From Tyto alba (taxonomy: Eukaryota; Chordata; Aves; Strigiformes; Tytonidae): DNA of 64,000 nt. The DNA lies in assembly GCF_018691265.1 (NCBI RefSeq), contig NW_024881300.1, forward strand, positions 5,469,546 through 5,533,545. The letters are read 5' to 3'. Position 1 is the first letter of the stretch. The number at the start of each line of letters is the position of its first letter. Below are positions 9,641-19,514 of the stretch, one piece after another. Below the pieces are notes generated by a model. It made no database searches. It was not told where the DNA came from and saw nothing but the letters and a program-made list of their open reading frames with translations. Both the position numbers and the translations under genes were made by a program.

Positions 9641-12600
9641 GTAAGAGGCCCCCCCCCCCCCCCCCCCCCCCCCCCCGGGGCTGGCCGCTCGCTCCCCGGG
9701 ACGCTCGGGCCGGGGCCGGTTCGCGCCGCGGGATCGGCCCGGGGGGACCGCCGGGGAAGACGCCGGGAGGGCTGTCAGGGGGGACGGGGCGTCAGCGCTG
9801 CCCTGGCCCGGGAGAGCCGCCGGAGAGGGGCAGGGCTGGAGCGGCGACCCCGCGGCTTCGCCCCCCACGCCACACCACACCCCCCCCCCCCTCCCCCCCG
9901 TACCCCCGCCACCTCCGCCCGCAGGGTTTGACGGCCGCGGGGACCGGCCCCGCCGCGCACTCGCACCTGGGGGCCCGGCCCGCCTTCCCGGGCACTCCGC
10001 GGGCACCGGCCGCCCGCCTCGGCCGGGGCGCTGCCGGCGGGGCCCGCGCTGCCGGGGAGGCGGCTCAGCCCGGCCGCGGCGCCGGTGGCCGAGCGGGTTC
10101 CTCTCCCGGTAGCGGCGGCGGGATGGAGGGGCCCCGGGCCGGGCCCGGTGAGCCGTCTTAGCGGGGCCGCCCCTTCCCTCTCGCTGCAGGGCGCCCAGTA
10201 TGAGCTGAAGGAGAGCCCGGGGGTGCAGCACGCCGCCTTCCCGCACCACCACCCCGCCTTCTACCCCTACGGGCAGTACCAGTTCGGGGACCCGTCGCGG
10301 CCCAAGAACGCCACCCGGGAGAGCACCAGCACGCTCAAGGCCTGGCTCAACGAGCACCGGAAAAATCCCTACCCCACCAAGGGCGAGAAGATCATGCTGG
10401 CCATCATCACCAAAATGACCCTCACCCAAGTCTCCACTTGGTTCGCCAACGCGCGGCGGCGGCTCAAAAAGGAGAACAAAATGACCTGGGCCCCCCGCAG
10501 CAGGACGGACGAGGAGGGCAACTCCTACGGGAGCGACCACGAGGGGGAAGAGGACAAGAGGGAGGACGAGGAGGAGATCGACCTGGAGAACATCGACACC
10601 GAGAACATCGAGAGCAACAAGGACGAGCTGGAGGACGAGCTGCAGGACGCCGACCTCCTGCACTCCGACTCCAAGACGGACTCGGAGGGCTCCGAGGGCT
10701 TCGAGGACCTGCCCGGCTCCGAGGAGCGCTACCTCAAGGCCGCCGAGGGGGAGCCGCATCACCTCCGTCACCACCACCTCCACCATCATCACCACCACCA
10801 CCACCACCACAAGTGCGAGCTCCCCGCCGCCGCCACCCCCGCCGGCCTGGAGCCCCTCAAGCCGCCCCTCCAGCCGCCGCCGCACCATCTCTCGCCCCCC
10901 TCCTCCGCCTCCTCCTCCGCCGCCTCCTCCCCGACGGACGGCGCTTTGGCCGGCACCCTGCCGAAGCCCAAGATCTGGTCGCTGGCCGAGACGGCCACCA
11001 GCCCGGACAACCCCCGCAAGTCTCCCGGCGGCGGCTCCCCGCCGGCGGCCGCCCCCCAGCCGCTGCCGCTGCCCCCCCCGCCGCCCCCGCCGCCCCACAG
11101 ACTCGTCTCCTCCTGCCCACTGGGCAAGTTCCCCAACTGGACCAACCGAGCCTTCCCGGCCCACCACCACCACCACCACCACCCGCCCCCGCACCCGCTG
11201 GCCTTACTGAACACTCCCCACCTGCTGGGGCTGGGGGCCGCCCCCGCCGCCCCCCCCGCCGCCGCCGCCGCCTTCCCGCGGCCCGCGGACCAGGCGCAGA
11301 GCGCGGAGCCCGCCGGAGCAGGTGACCGCTGAGGGGACGCGGCGGGGACGGGACGGGCCGGGACGGCAGCCGCTTGCGGGGGGCTCGGCGGTGCTGCGCG
11401 GAGAGGCGCGGGGAGGCCCCGCGGGACCTTGTGCGTGGGGCCGAGGCGGGGGGGCGCCGGCCCCGAGGGTTTCTCACGGTGGCCCCAGTCCGGCGCGGCG
11501 CGGCCGTCGGGGCGCAGCGCAGGTGGCGGCGGGCGGGGGGGGGGGGGGGCCTCCGCGGCAGCTTAGTCTCAAACCCCGAGAATTACCTTCCTCCGACGGA
11601 GATAATTTTGTTGCTGTTGTTGTTGCTGCTCAAATCGTCTTTGTGGGAAGGACCCGGCCGTAAGGCTTGCTCCGGGGTTGGTTTGTTTTCCTTTCGACGG
11701 TCGCTCCTGCAGCAGAGCGGTCGTTTTGTTGTATTCGCAACTTGCTGAGAAGAGATTTTAAGTCTAGAGGCTTCATTCAGGGATGGGGGGGGAGAATAAA
11801 ACAGGGGCTATAAAGGAACGCTTTTTTTTTTTTTTTTTTTTTTTTTTTCCTTCTCTTTTTAGATCGATCTAGTGCCTTGGAAGTAGAGAAAAAGTTAATA
11901 AAGACAGCTTTCCAGCCAGTGCAGAGGCGGTAAGAGATTGCTTCCTCAATCTCCCAAGGATATATAGGGGGAGTTGTAAATGGTTAGCTTATTTTCTCCG
12001 CTTCTTGAGTTCCCTTTCCAGGGCGGTTTCTTGTTCTTCCTCTGCGCGCGCGGTGGGTTATTCTGATTACATATATATATATATATATATTTTTTAAATT
12101 TTTTGCTGTTCTCTCTCCGAAGCCGGCGGGCGCTGCCCGCGGGCAGGCCGGGCCGGGCGGCCGCTGCCCGGGCGGGCGGGAGCGCACCGGGGGCCGGCGC
12201 CGGCCTTTCCCCCGAGCACCGCCCGCAACGGCAACGGCAACGGCAACGGCCGCCTGCGGGGGAAATACAGCGGCTGTAGGAAAACAATAAGTTGAAATAA
12301 AAAAAAAAAACCCAAACCCAGCTAGCATGAAAACTTAAGAGGCTGAGCCTTGCTCTCCTGAGTTTGGCGTAGCAGCCCCTGAAATCCATTACTCTTTTGA
12401 TTGTCTGAAACCACGGGGATCGGGCCCGTGGTATTTTCGTACCTAAATGAATTTGCTCTAAGTCCCTCTGAAAACTTTTTATATTTAGAAATCTATTTTT
12501 TAAAGTATAACAACAACAACAACAAAACTAGTTGTACCCATAGTATAAAATACCGTGCCAGCCCAATCTGACTAGAAATTCTATTAAATATTTTTTTCTG

Positions 12601-12672
12601 TGTCATTTTTTTTCCAGGCCCCAGAACCAACTTGATGCCGCTATGGTTCTATCGGCGTTGTCATCATCATAG
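9419..12672 (+). CDS. IRX3: Iroquois homeobox protein 3 (four exons)
   Basis: Nuclear TALE-class homeodomain transcription factor that patterns neural tube, limb, heart conduction system and other tissues. Coding exons are 9419-9640, 10190-11321, 11863-11929 and 12618-12672, all with GT-AG introns and continuous phase (222+1132+67+55 nt), giving 491 residues against about 500 in human IRX3. The N-terminus starts [16 protein letters not shown], which is diagnostic of IRX3 rather than IRX1. The homeodomain spans residues about 109-171, with the TALE loop (NPYPTKGEK) and helix 3 [14 protein letters not shown]. An acidic stretch (about 192-226, with [11 protein letters not shown]) follows, then a histidine run (10 in a row, 272-281), the conserved [18 protein letters not shown] (333-350), [11 protein letters not shown] (386-396), a second run of 7 histidines (399-405) and an alanine run. 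The C-terminus ends [13 protein letters not shown]. The ATG has a good context (A at -3) and matches the family start. Intact, no frameshift. Confidence 0.97.
9649..9676 (+). repeat. C28 homopolymer at start of intron 1
   Basis: Twenty-eight uninterrupted C bases begin nine bases into intron 1, right behind the 5' splice site. On the opposite strand this is G28, able to form G-quadruplexes. The length is likely unstable or mis-assembled. A shorter C run recurs before the end of the same GC-rich intron (near 9881-9899). Confidence 0.9.
10190..11321 (+). other. IRX3: IRX3 coding exon 2 (homeodomain exon)
   Basis: Encodes residues 75-451 plus the first base of codon 452. The acceptor is TCGCTGCAG (ends 10189) and the donor is G|GTGACC (11322). 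It carries the homeodomain, acidic region, histidine and proline runs and the [12 protein letters not shown] motif. If the donor is not used, the frame stops four codons later at TGA (11331-11333), giving a protein lacking the conserved C-terminal peptide. Confidence 0.95.
11322..11862 (+). other. IRX3: IRX3 intron 2
   Basis: 541 bases. The first half is GC-rich with a G run near 11536-11549. The acceptor region has T27 (11822-11848) followed by CCTTCTCTTTTTAG, an unusually long polypyrimidine tract. Confidence 0.9.
11863..11929 (+). other. IRX3: IRX3 coding exon 3 (67 nt)
   Basis: Small exon encoding [20 protein letters not shown] after a split Asp codon, and ending within an Arg codon. The peptide matches the conserved IRX3 C-terminal segment (human [17 protein letters not shown]), which confirms the joint. 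Its length of 67 nt is not a multiple of three, so skipping it would shift the frame of exon 4. Confidence 0.95.
11930..12617 (+). other. IRX3: IRX3 intron 3
   Basis: 688 bases. It holds an (AT)10 microsatellite (12071-12090), a short GC-rich patch (about 12120-12260), and four tandem copies of CAACGG (12226-12249). The acceptor is TTTTTTTTCCAG (ends 12617). Confidence 0.9.
12226..12249 (+). repeat. CAACGG x4 tandem repeat
   Basis: Four perfect copies of a six-base unit inside IRX3 intron 3, at the right end of a small CpG-rich patch. Confidence 0.9.
12618..12672 (+). other. IRX3: IRX3 coding exon 4 (terminal)
   Basis: Encodes [17 protein letters not shown] and the TAG stop (12670-12672), matching the invariant end of IRX3 in vertebrates. 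The 3' untranslated region follows. Confidence 0.95.
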
Positions 12673-12985
12673 TTAATTTTTTATTGTTGTTGTAATGATT
12701 GTAAAAAGAAATCTCTGTATAGTTACAACTCGTAAGCATGTCCGTATATTAAAACTAAAAGGAAAAAAAAAAAAAAAACCAACCCGCTCTGTACTATCAT
12801 CTGGATTAGCTGAGTTTGTGAGGTTTTTTGGAAGTCCAGTGAGAATTAGGTGTTTCGATTTTTTTTTTTTTTGGTTGTTGTTTGTTTTTGTACATACAGT
12901 AAAAATGTACATATGTGTGAACCAAATTGTACAAGAAAGTATATATTTTTGGCTAATAAATAAACTGTTGCCACTTTGACTACAC
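12673..12985 (+). other. IRX3: IRX3 3' untranslated region
   Basis: An AT-rich 3' UTR of roughly 300 bases with A- and T-runs (A16-type run near 12762-12778, T12 near 12860) and a TTGTTGTTTGTTTTTGTACATA segment that includes a TGTACATA Pumilio-like site near 12889-12896. It ends shortly after the AATAAA signals. Confidence 0.7.
12955..12964 (+). terminator. IRX3: Overlapping AATAAA polyadenylation signals
   Basis: AATAAATAAA contains two overlapping canonical signals (12955-12960 and 12959-12964) 283 bases after the IRX3 stop. Cleavage is expected about 10-30 bases downstream, near 12975-12990. Confidence 0.8.
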
Positions 12986-13029
12986 TCTCTTCTCCCACCT
13001 CCGGAGTTATTTTTCTCCACCCTGTCCCC

Positions 13030-14030
13030 CCCGTGCCGTCACCCCCCGCCTCTCCCTCACCGCCCCCCCCGCCGGTTACTGTTTGGCCGCGGCAGCCGAG
13101 GCCGCGGCGGGAGCAGCGCATCTTCGGGCGGAGCGCGGGAGCGGCGGGGCCGGGGCTGCCCGCAGGCGGAGCGGGGTCTGTGCCGTGGTCGGGGGGTGCC
13201 GTGCCGGTGCCGTGGCGGGGCCGCGCGGGGCGGGGGGGGTGGGGTGGGGTGCGGAGGGGCCCTTCCCGCGGCGGCGGCGGCGGCGGCAGCGGGGCCGAAC
13301 GCTGGAGCCGCAGCGCCCCCTGCAGGCGCCGCCGCCCCGTCCCGGTGCCCGGTGGTGGCGGGGCGGCCGCGGGGCCGGGGGGGGGGGCGGAATTTAGCAT
13401 GGTGCGAGCCCGTGTGTGGATCCAAGGCCAGCGCCCTGCCCCAGGGAGGCGGGGGGGCGGTGTCGGGGGGGAGCCCGGGGGGCAACCGGCAGCGGCCCGG
13501 CTGTGATCCATCGCCCCCCGAGGACCTTATTACGGTGTGCCGGCTATTGATCCCCGCCACCCCCGCCCCGTCGGAGCGCGGTGGCTGCGCGGGACGCGGG
13601 GGGGGTTAATTGAAAGGAAACTTCGAGGGTCGTCAGCGCCGCTGTGGGTCGGGAACGGAGCGGCGTTATTTCTTCTCTCCCGTCTTCCGCCCGCGCTCAT
13701 CTCAGGGGTCAGGGTTTTTTTTGGGGGGTGTGGGGTGGGTTTGGGTTTCCCCCGGGCCAGCTGTGCTGCTGCTGACCGCGACCGCGGGGCCGGGAGTTAC
13801 CGACCGAAACGGCGGCACCGAGAAGCGAAGCGCGACTCCGCGCACCCGGCCGGGAGCTCCGCGCCGCTCCGCGCCCCCCGAGAGCTGCGGTCCCCCCGCC
13901 GCGCCCGCAGCCGGGCCCGGCCTCCGGGACTTGTGGCTTCACGTCGTCGGCAAAAGTGCTGAAAACCGGCCCGATCCTGGAGAGAGGCGACCCCGGCCCC
14001 CTCCCGCCTCGCAGGCAGCTGGAAACCATC
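13030..14030. other. CpG-rich island downstream of IRX3
   Basis: About 1 kb of CpG-dense sequence beginning within about 50-70 bases of the expected IRX3 cleavage site. It includes a (CGG)n-type run (about 13270-13290), several G runs and a GCCCCCTGCAGG segment near 13313-13324. Overlapping frames on both strands are compositional. It may be a promoter for an unrecognised transcript, for example antisense to IRX3, or part of a large unmethylated domain. Confidence 0.6.
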
Positions 14031-14206
14031 CCAAGGTGATGGTTGGGGGGGGGGACGGGGGCTGCTCCCCCTCCTTTCCCCTCCTCTCTTCTCAACTGAC
14101 CATCCACGGGTGCCCGTGGAGGGGGCAGCTCGGGCAGGCAGAGCTCACAGGCTGGCTCCCTCCTGCTTTTGTTCCCTTAACAGCTCCGTCTGGGGTGGTG
14201 GAGGGG

Positions 14207-14230
14207 GTGTGTGTGTGTGTGCGCGTGTGT
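14207..14230 (+). repeat. (GT)n microsatellite with GCGC interruption
   Basis: A short GT run, interrupted by GCGC, following a G run. Confidence 0.8.
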
Positions 14231-14369
14231 GCCCCCCACCCTTCCTCTCCTTACAGTCCTGGAAATGGCATAATTACAGAGGTGGTGATTAAATAGCTGG
14301 TGCTTTTCTTGTTTTGGTGACAGACCCTACGGGAGGGGGAGGGTGCTCAGAGCTAGGAAGCAGGAGTTA

Positions 14370-14590
14370 AAATGAAGTTAAAGTACAAACAGAAGCACAT
14401 AGCTGACATGCTTCAAGTTTAGACAGTACAAGATATGCAAATGTGCAGGGCTGCGCGGTATTGACATTTTGAGGTCATAGTGATAGGAATGTATTATTTA
14501 TAGGATTGGGTTGCGCTAGGCCGATAAACTACATTTTAAATCCTAGGCGTTTGTAAGTGATAAGATTTAGATATATGTTTACACTATATA
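14370..14590. promoter_or_regulatory. Candidate conserved noncoding element
   Basis: A complex non-repetitive block containing an exact octamer ATGCAAAT (14435-14442), a TGAGGTCATAG nuclear-receptor-like half site near 14470, and AT-rich homeodomain-like cores. It lies about 1.4 kb past the IRX3 poly(A) site. Inferred only from composition and motifs. Confidence 0.3.
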
Positions 14591-14620
14591 TGTGTGTGTG
14601 TGTGTGTGTATACACACACA
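14591..14620. repeat. (TG)n running into (CA)n: self-complementary microsatellite
   Basis: A TG run reads into TATACACACACA. Bases 14601-14620 form a perfect 20-bp palindrome centred between 14610 and 14611, so the locus can extrude as a cruciform or hairpin. Confidence 0.85.
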
Positions 14621-15557
14621 TTTTATATACGTGTTTGAACATTTCATGATTAATATGCTTCCTGGCAGGCATTACGGCAGGGAGAGCCCTCGTGGGGTGC
14701 GCGCCTGCAGCCACCCCGTGCTGCTGGGAGCACTGGCTGCAGCGGGGCCAGCTCTGGCCCTCCCGGGAGGCCGGGGAAGGGACCCGCAGAGTTTGCAGCA
14801 GTGTTGCCATCTCTGCTTTCTCCCCGCCACGTCTTCTTCCTTTCCCCATACGTCCTCTCAGGCCACAGCTCGCCCTGGAAACGGCATTTGCCTCCTTGCA
14901 GCTCTGTCTTTCTGCCAGGAACTGTTCCCCCTCTTTCGCTCCGACAGGCTCCTGAAACGAGGGGAAACTCTGTGGGTGGGTGGTTAGAAAACGGGTTGTT
15001 TCTCATGTAAATTTTACCCAGTCTCTCTGCACTTTGTATCCCTGCTTTTTCCTTAGCCAATTCTTGCTGAGGAAAAAAGAAAAAAAAAAAAAAAGAAAAA
15101 GATTAATGGCATGTAAAATGGGAGGGGTGGGGGGAGAGAAAGCTACAGGCAAATTTCCACATCCCCTTCCTCTGGACATCCTGGTGGGTTTTCCATAGAA
15201 ACTTTCACACACTGGACAGACAGATGCTTAAAGGGGATGGAAGAAAATAATGAGACCACGATGGGAAAACAATTGCATCCCCAGCTTTCCACCTCCATTA
15301 AAGGCTCCTTTGCCTTTGCAGCAGAGCCCTCTCCCCGCGCCCTGACCGGCGGGAACGCTCCCGCAGCAGCGGCGGCTGCGTGGCAGCCATGGGAAAGCCG
15401 CCCCTTTGGCTGCTGGAAGTGAGAACTTGGTTTCCCTGCGGGGGGAAAGCAGCCTTTGTGCCCGCCCGGCTTCCCTAACGTGGAGAAAATTCCCATTAAT
15501 TTTGCGAGGAAACATTTTGTTATGCGTGTTTCAACAAAACATTAAAAATCCTACTCG
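14621..15557. other. Spacer, no gene seen
   Basis: Mixed sequence with modest GC patches (14690-14790 and 15330-15420) and an A-rich run near 15072-15102. Open frames up to 136 codons overlap on both strands without recognisable content. Confidence 0.35.

Positions 15558-15583
<26 letters not shown>
15558..15583 (+). repeat. T26 homopolymer
   Basis: Twenty-six uninterrupted T bases followed by AAAATAG. Confidence 0.85.
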
Positions 15584-15589
<6 letters not shown>

Positions 15590-15840
15590 GAAATCACTCT
15601 CGCAGCTTGACAGGCTCACTGGAGCCCCAGCCAGGCCTGCCGGAGACGGCGCAGAGAGGCCTCTCTCTCCCTCTCCCTCTCTGTTGGCTGCTCTTTTCCT
15701 GTCTAATCAATTATCTCCCTAGCTAGTCCTTCTCAAAGGTGAGAGCTCATTATGCATATTCATAAATCACAGCTCCCAGACCTGACACTGATTGATGTAA
15801 TCATCTCCCACTCGCTCCCTGTCTGCGCAGGGCCGGCCGG
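15590..15840. promoter_or_regulatory. Candidate enhancer with PBX/HOX-type site
   Basis: Contains a CT-rich tract (15660-15682), CTAATCAATTATC (near 15702), a GCTCATTATGCATATTCATAAAT-type cluster of AT-rich sites (15746-15768), and TGATTGAT (15789-15796), the classical PBX-HOX composite. The density of homeodomain-type sites in a complex block is the highest I noticed near IRX3. Not tested for conservation. Confidence 0.4.
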
Positions 15841-15841
15841 C

Positions 15842-15866
15842 GAGGAGGAGGAGGAGGAGGAGGAGG
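15842..15866 (+). repeat. (GAG)8 trinucleotide repeat
   Basis: Eight GAG units, with no reading frame recognised as real across them. Confidence 0.85.
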
Positions 15867-16880
15867 CAGGAGAAAGAGCCTTCCAACTTGTCAGCCCCAC
15901 TTCTGCTGGGAGCGGCTTGCCGGGCGTAGCGGGCCGTGGCCGGGTTCCCATTCACCGCGGCCAAAGTGCCCATCACGGCCCGGGGATAAGGCAGGAGAAC
16001 GCTCCGTGAGCTGAGAAATACCAGTGAGATGCCTCCAGTACAGTTACCCGGACAAAACCACGAGAGTAAGGAAAAGATCTAGTACAATTTTCACAATCGG
16101 GCATCAGACCATGTGTTAAAATATACACACTCCCCGCCGCCCCCGCCAAATCTTTCATGTCAGCTAATGCCCTTGCTGTTATTTTCCTTAGATAGTTAAA
16201 GCTGGTTTATCCCCATAAGAACAGATGTATGCTGCATGGATTCCGATCATGAGTATTTAGCTATGTGATACAGCAAACATCTTCAATATTACACCTGCAG
16301 CTGTCCTCAGTAGCTATATTGTAAAAAAAAAAAAAGAAAAGGAAAAAAGTTGTGAACGATGTAAGTTACTGCTGCAAGGGTTTGAGGGCAAAAGGGCTCC
16401 TCTAGCCCAGCCTGCTGGCTTTCCAGATAGCAGCGTGTATCTCAGCTATGATTTGTTTCCCAAAGCGTGCTTCAGCATGGCAGTGTTCAAGATGCTGTTC
16501 AGATTATGTGGTTTACCTGCATGGTTAATATTTACACTTTTAAAATACCTCTTTTTATCACTTTGATCAGAACGATCAGTGTACTAAAGTAATAATACAA
16601 AAATATATGCCCTGGAAATCATAACAAGATACAAATCAAAGGGATTCCTAATCAAGTACTTTTGAGAGTGTTATCTTCCTTGTTAACAAATTGTAATAAG
16701 AAAATTAAGGCTTATAGCTTGCTTGCGTTTTATCTAAGAAAACCAATAAAGATATCAGATGTTCTTTGTTTTATATGTTTGAATGTAAAGCAGAATAATG
16801 AAGAACATGTACCTTCTAAGGCTTCATTTGCTTTATGGGTATTAACCCTTTAGGATGCCAGTGAAATTCTGAATTTGCAG
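15867..16880. other. Spacer, no gene seen
   Basis: Becomes progressively AT-rich after a small GC patch (15900-16010). An A-rich run occurs near 16323-16348. Nothing recognised. Confidence 0.35.
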
Positions 16881-17460
16881 AATGAGGACGACACTGTGCT
16901 GCCACCCAGGGTTTTGAGGCCCGTCTTTGCTGCAGTCAAGACAACATCTTTTTTTATTAAATGCTGAAATTGGAACAAAGCAACAATGGCTGCTTGCTAA
17001 CTGTGCATGTCCAACAGGCCTCTTTACTATTCAGCAAATGGAAGATATTAAACAACATTTTGCTTAAAGGTATACTGAGGCCATTTCCATTAGGACATGG
17101 TGTCATTCATTTATTCACATGTTAAGTGGATGTCCTTGTGGCTAATGAGTAATAATCAACAGTGACTCCACTTTATTCCTTTGCTCCCAGCAATGTTAAA
17201 TACTCTGATGGAGTCTCTTTGCTGACACACTAGAGAATATGGTTAAAAAGTGCTAAAGGACATTTTCAGCATAGAGCAGCCACATACACACATGCTGGAA
17301 ATAGCACTTTTATTACAGTCTATTCTATTAGGCTTTGTTCCTGTTTAAGGGGTGGCGTGTGGAAACCGCTGATATTTATTTGAAGGTACTTTATACGCCT
17401 TAAAAGCAGAGAACTCTCGGTTTGAGAGTCAATGTGGTTATTGCTGGGAGATGAGCTCTT
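16881..17460. promoter_or_regulatory. Candidate conserved noncoding element
   Basis: A long complex block without simple repeats, containing sites such as CATTCATTTATTCACATG (near 17104) and GGCTAATGAGTAATAATCAA (near 17140). Enhancer-like by composition; an A20 run (about 17477-17496) bounds it on the right. Confidence 0.25.
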
Positions 17461-19099
17461 GCCCAACTGGTTTATTAAAAAAAAAAAAAAAAAAATCAAG
17501 CCTCACCTTAAGGTACCTTCTCTAGATTCTGTACATGACTTCAGATAAATGGTTAGTGGAGCAATGATTTAGGACAAAACCTTTCCTGCAAAAAATCTAG
17601 TTTGACATTTATTTTATAAAATAAAGTAACTCCCCTACCAGCTAATTAATCCATTTTATTACATCAAATGCAGCAGCTAAGTAGGCTAATAAACTATATT
17701 AATATATATTTTTTCCTTTACTTGATTGCTTACACTGGAGTCTGCAGCTTGGTTGTCTCCTGTGTCAGTTCCTAAAGTTTGAAAGGTATAAATGAATCAT
17801 TCTTGGTCACGAATAAGCTTAAGTTAGAAATAAAATATGTCAATCAATCTGGTTGGAAATGTTCCTGCTGTCTAAGTTGGTTATGCAAAACACTCTAAGG
17901 TGTGTAGGCATGCTCAATTAGGTCAAGGGATCTGATGGCACTCCTAGCCATAAATGTGTGTCACTTGGATTCCTCATTATTTTTAGCAGTGGTGAAAATG
18001 CATGTCAGTAGGCCAGCTAGCCAGGCTAGAATAAAATTACTTACTGCGTATGCATAAAATTGAGGTTTTAATACATTAATATTATGCTTATTTTCAAGCA
18101 AAACAGTGAAAATAAAATATCTCTCTCTCTCTCTCTCTCTCTCAAATATATGAGTCACTCTATTGAATTTCTCAGTGATCATTAGTATAATTCACACTGG
18201 ACTATGCAATACTCAAGATACCTTAGCAGTAAAATTTAAGTGCCTAAAACCATAGATGTAATGTGATACAAGGAGTAAAACATTGATTTGCTCTATTGCA
18301 GTCTAACTTGCTTCCAAGAGAGATAAAGCTTCACTAGGAGATTAGACCAGCCCCATTCCAAAATAATTTAATGAAAAAGGACACTTGAGATGGCTATTGA
18401 ACAGCGGCGCTAGTGCCGGTGTTCTCAGATGGAGACTTTTGCAAGGGATTCCTACAGAAGACAATGTCAGAAATTTATGCTTGATTGATTTCCTCTGGTG
18501 TACTACATCATAGCCTGATACTAACACAAATGTTTCCATGTAATTCCAGGGAAAAAATGCTAGGAAAAGCAAGTTTTAGTGTTCATGCCTGCCCTGCTGG
18601 CATCTGGCGTAGTTGCTGAGATTACGTGAATCGGCTAAACAACCAGGGTTAAATCCTCTGGTTTTAAACTTTCCATGCTGGTACTTTGAACCACATGGAG
18701 ACCTTGGGCTTGGTCACAAGAAACTGAATGCGAAACCAGCTAAACACAACCTAAAAAAAAAACATCGCTTCCAAGAATCAGAGGCAAGACTAGTACCGCA
18801 GGTAAGGCTGGTGCTTCTTAAACATGGTTCTTAAACGTGGTGTTAAAGATGGCAGTGTCCCTTTAAGAACAGCACCACACAGCTAATATTTTCTTTACTG
18901 CCAATAAAATGCAATTAAATCTCATGAATTAATATATTCACTTCAGGAATAATTCCCATTCTTTTCTTTGGATATCAAAATGGAGCCATCATCAGTCAGT
19001 TAGTTAAATAGGAGAATCTGGAGAGTAAGTAAATGGAAGAGCTTTCAAATGCAGGGCTGAAAATGCCCAATGAATGTGTAGGGGGCTTCAATAAAAAGA
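17461..19099. other. AT-rich spacer, no gene seen
   Basis: Includes an A20 run (about 17477-17496) and AT-rich sequence near 17630-17720. Several short frames (up to 76 codons) are not recognisable. Confidence 0.35.
18121..18143 (+). repeat. (CT)11 microsatellite
   Basis: Perfect CT dinucleotide run of 23 bases. Confidence 0.9.
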
Positions 19100-19480
19100 T
19101 TTTGACTTGTGTTTTCACCCCTTTCCCACTTTGCTCATTGTTTACTGACACCGCTATGGACACAGTATTCAGTCCCTGCCCGCCCCAGCCCTGGGATGTA
19201 AAAATGTCATCTCTATTGTGCTGCCGGGCTCGCTTTGATGCTGCCGCGGCCCTTTGTGTGCCCTTCTCAATCCCTTTATAAGGCTGTCCCGATTGTCCAT
19301 ACTGAACATCGCCACAAAAGCTCGTCTTATTGAGAAAATAAAAAAGTCAGAGAGGGGCCAAATGACGGGAGATTGGGCCTTTGCTGTAAAAGAGCTACTA
19401 TTCACATTCAGCAGTCATTTTTTCACCAAGGAATTACAGAGTTGGAACTGCAACCATGCCAACAAAGCTGTTTTAGACAC
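19100..19480. promoter_or_regulatory. Candidate conserved noncoding element
   Basis: A complex block containing CATTGTTTACTGACA (forkhead-like TGTTTAC near 19139) and a long non-repetitive stretch at 19280-19400 with no stop-poor bias. Reads as noncoding and enhancer-like; inference only. Confidence 0.25.
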
Positions 19481-19514
19481 TTTCTTCTTAAATTTTATTT
19501 ATAATTACTAGAAT

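Larger units (their letters stand above)
9150..11570. other. IRX3 CpG island
   Basis: A continuous GC-rich, CpG-dense block covering the end of the 5' leader, exon 1, intron 1, exon 2 and the beginning of intron 2. A CpG island spanning promoter and first exons is usual for a developmental transcription factor. The long antisense frame it generates (9293-11194, minus) is compositional. Confidence 0.75.

Noticed and set aside
9293..11194. 633-codon open frame on the minus strand over IRX3 exons 1 and 2
   Set aside because: It crosses introns, is very repetitive (Gly/Val/Arg runs complementary to IRX3 Pro/His/Ala codons) and follows from the lack of stop codons in GC-rich coding sequence read backwards.
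12200..12260. CAACGG repeats considered as part of a CRISPR-like or telomeric array
   Set aside because: Only four six-base units inside an intron; the unit is neither telomeric nor spaced.
9419..12672. IRX1 as alternative identity
   Set aside because: IRX1 starts [13 protein letters not shown] and lacks the IRX3 YIRPLYP segment and the [13 protein letters not shown] end seen here.
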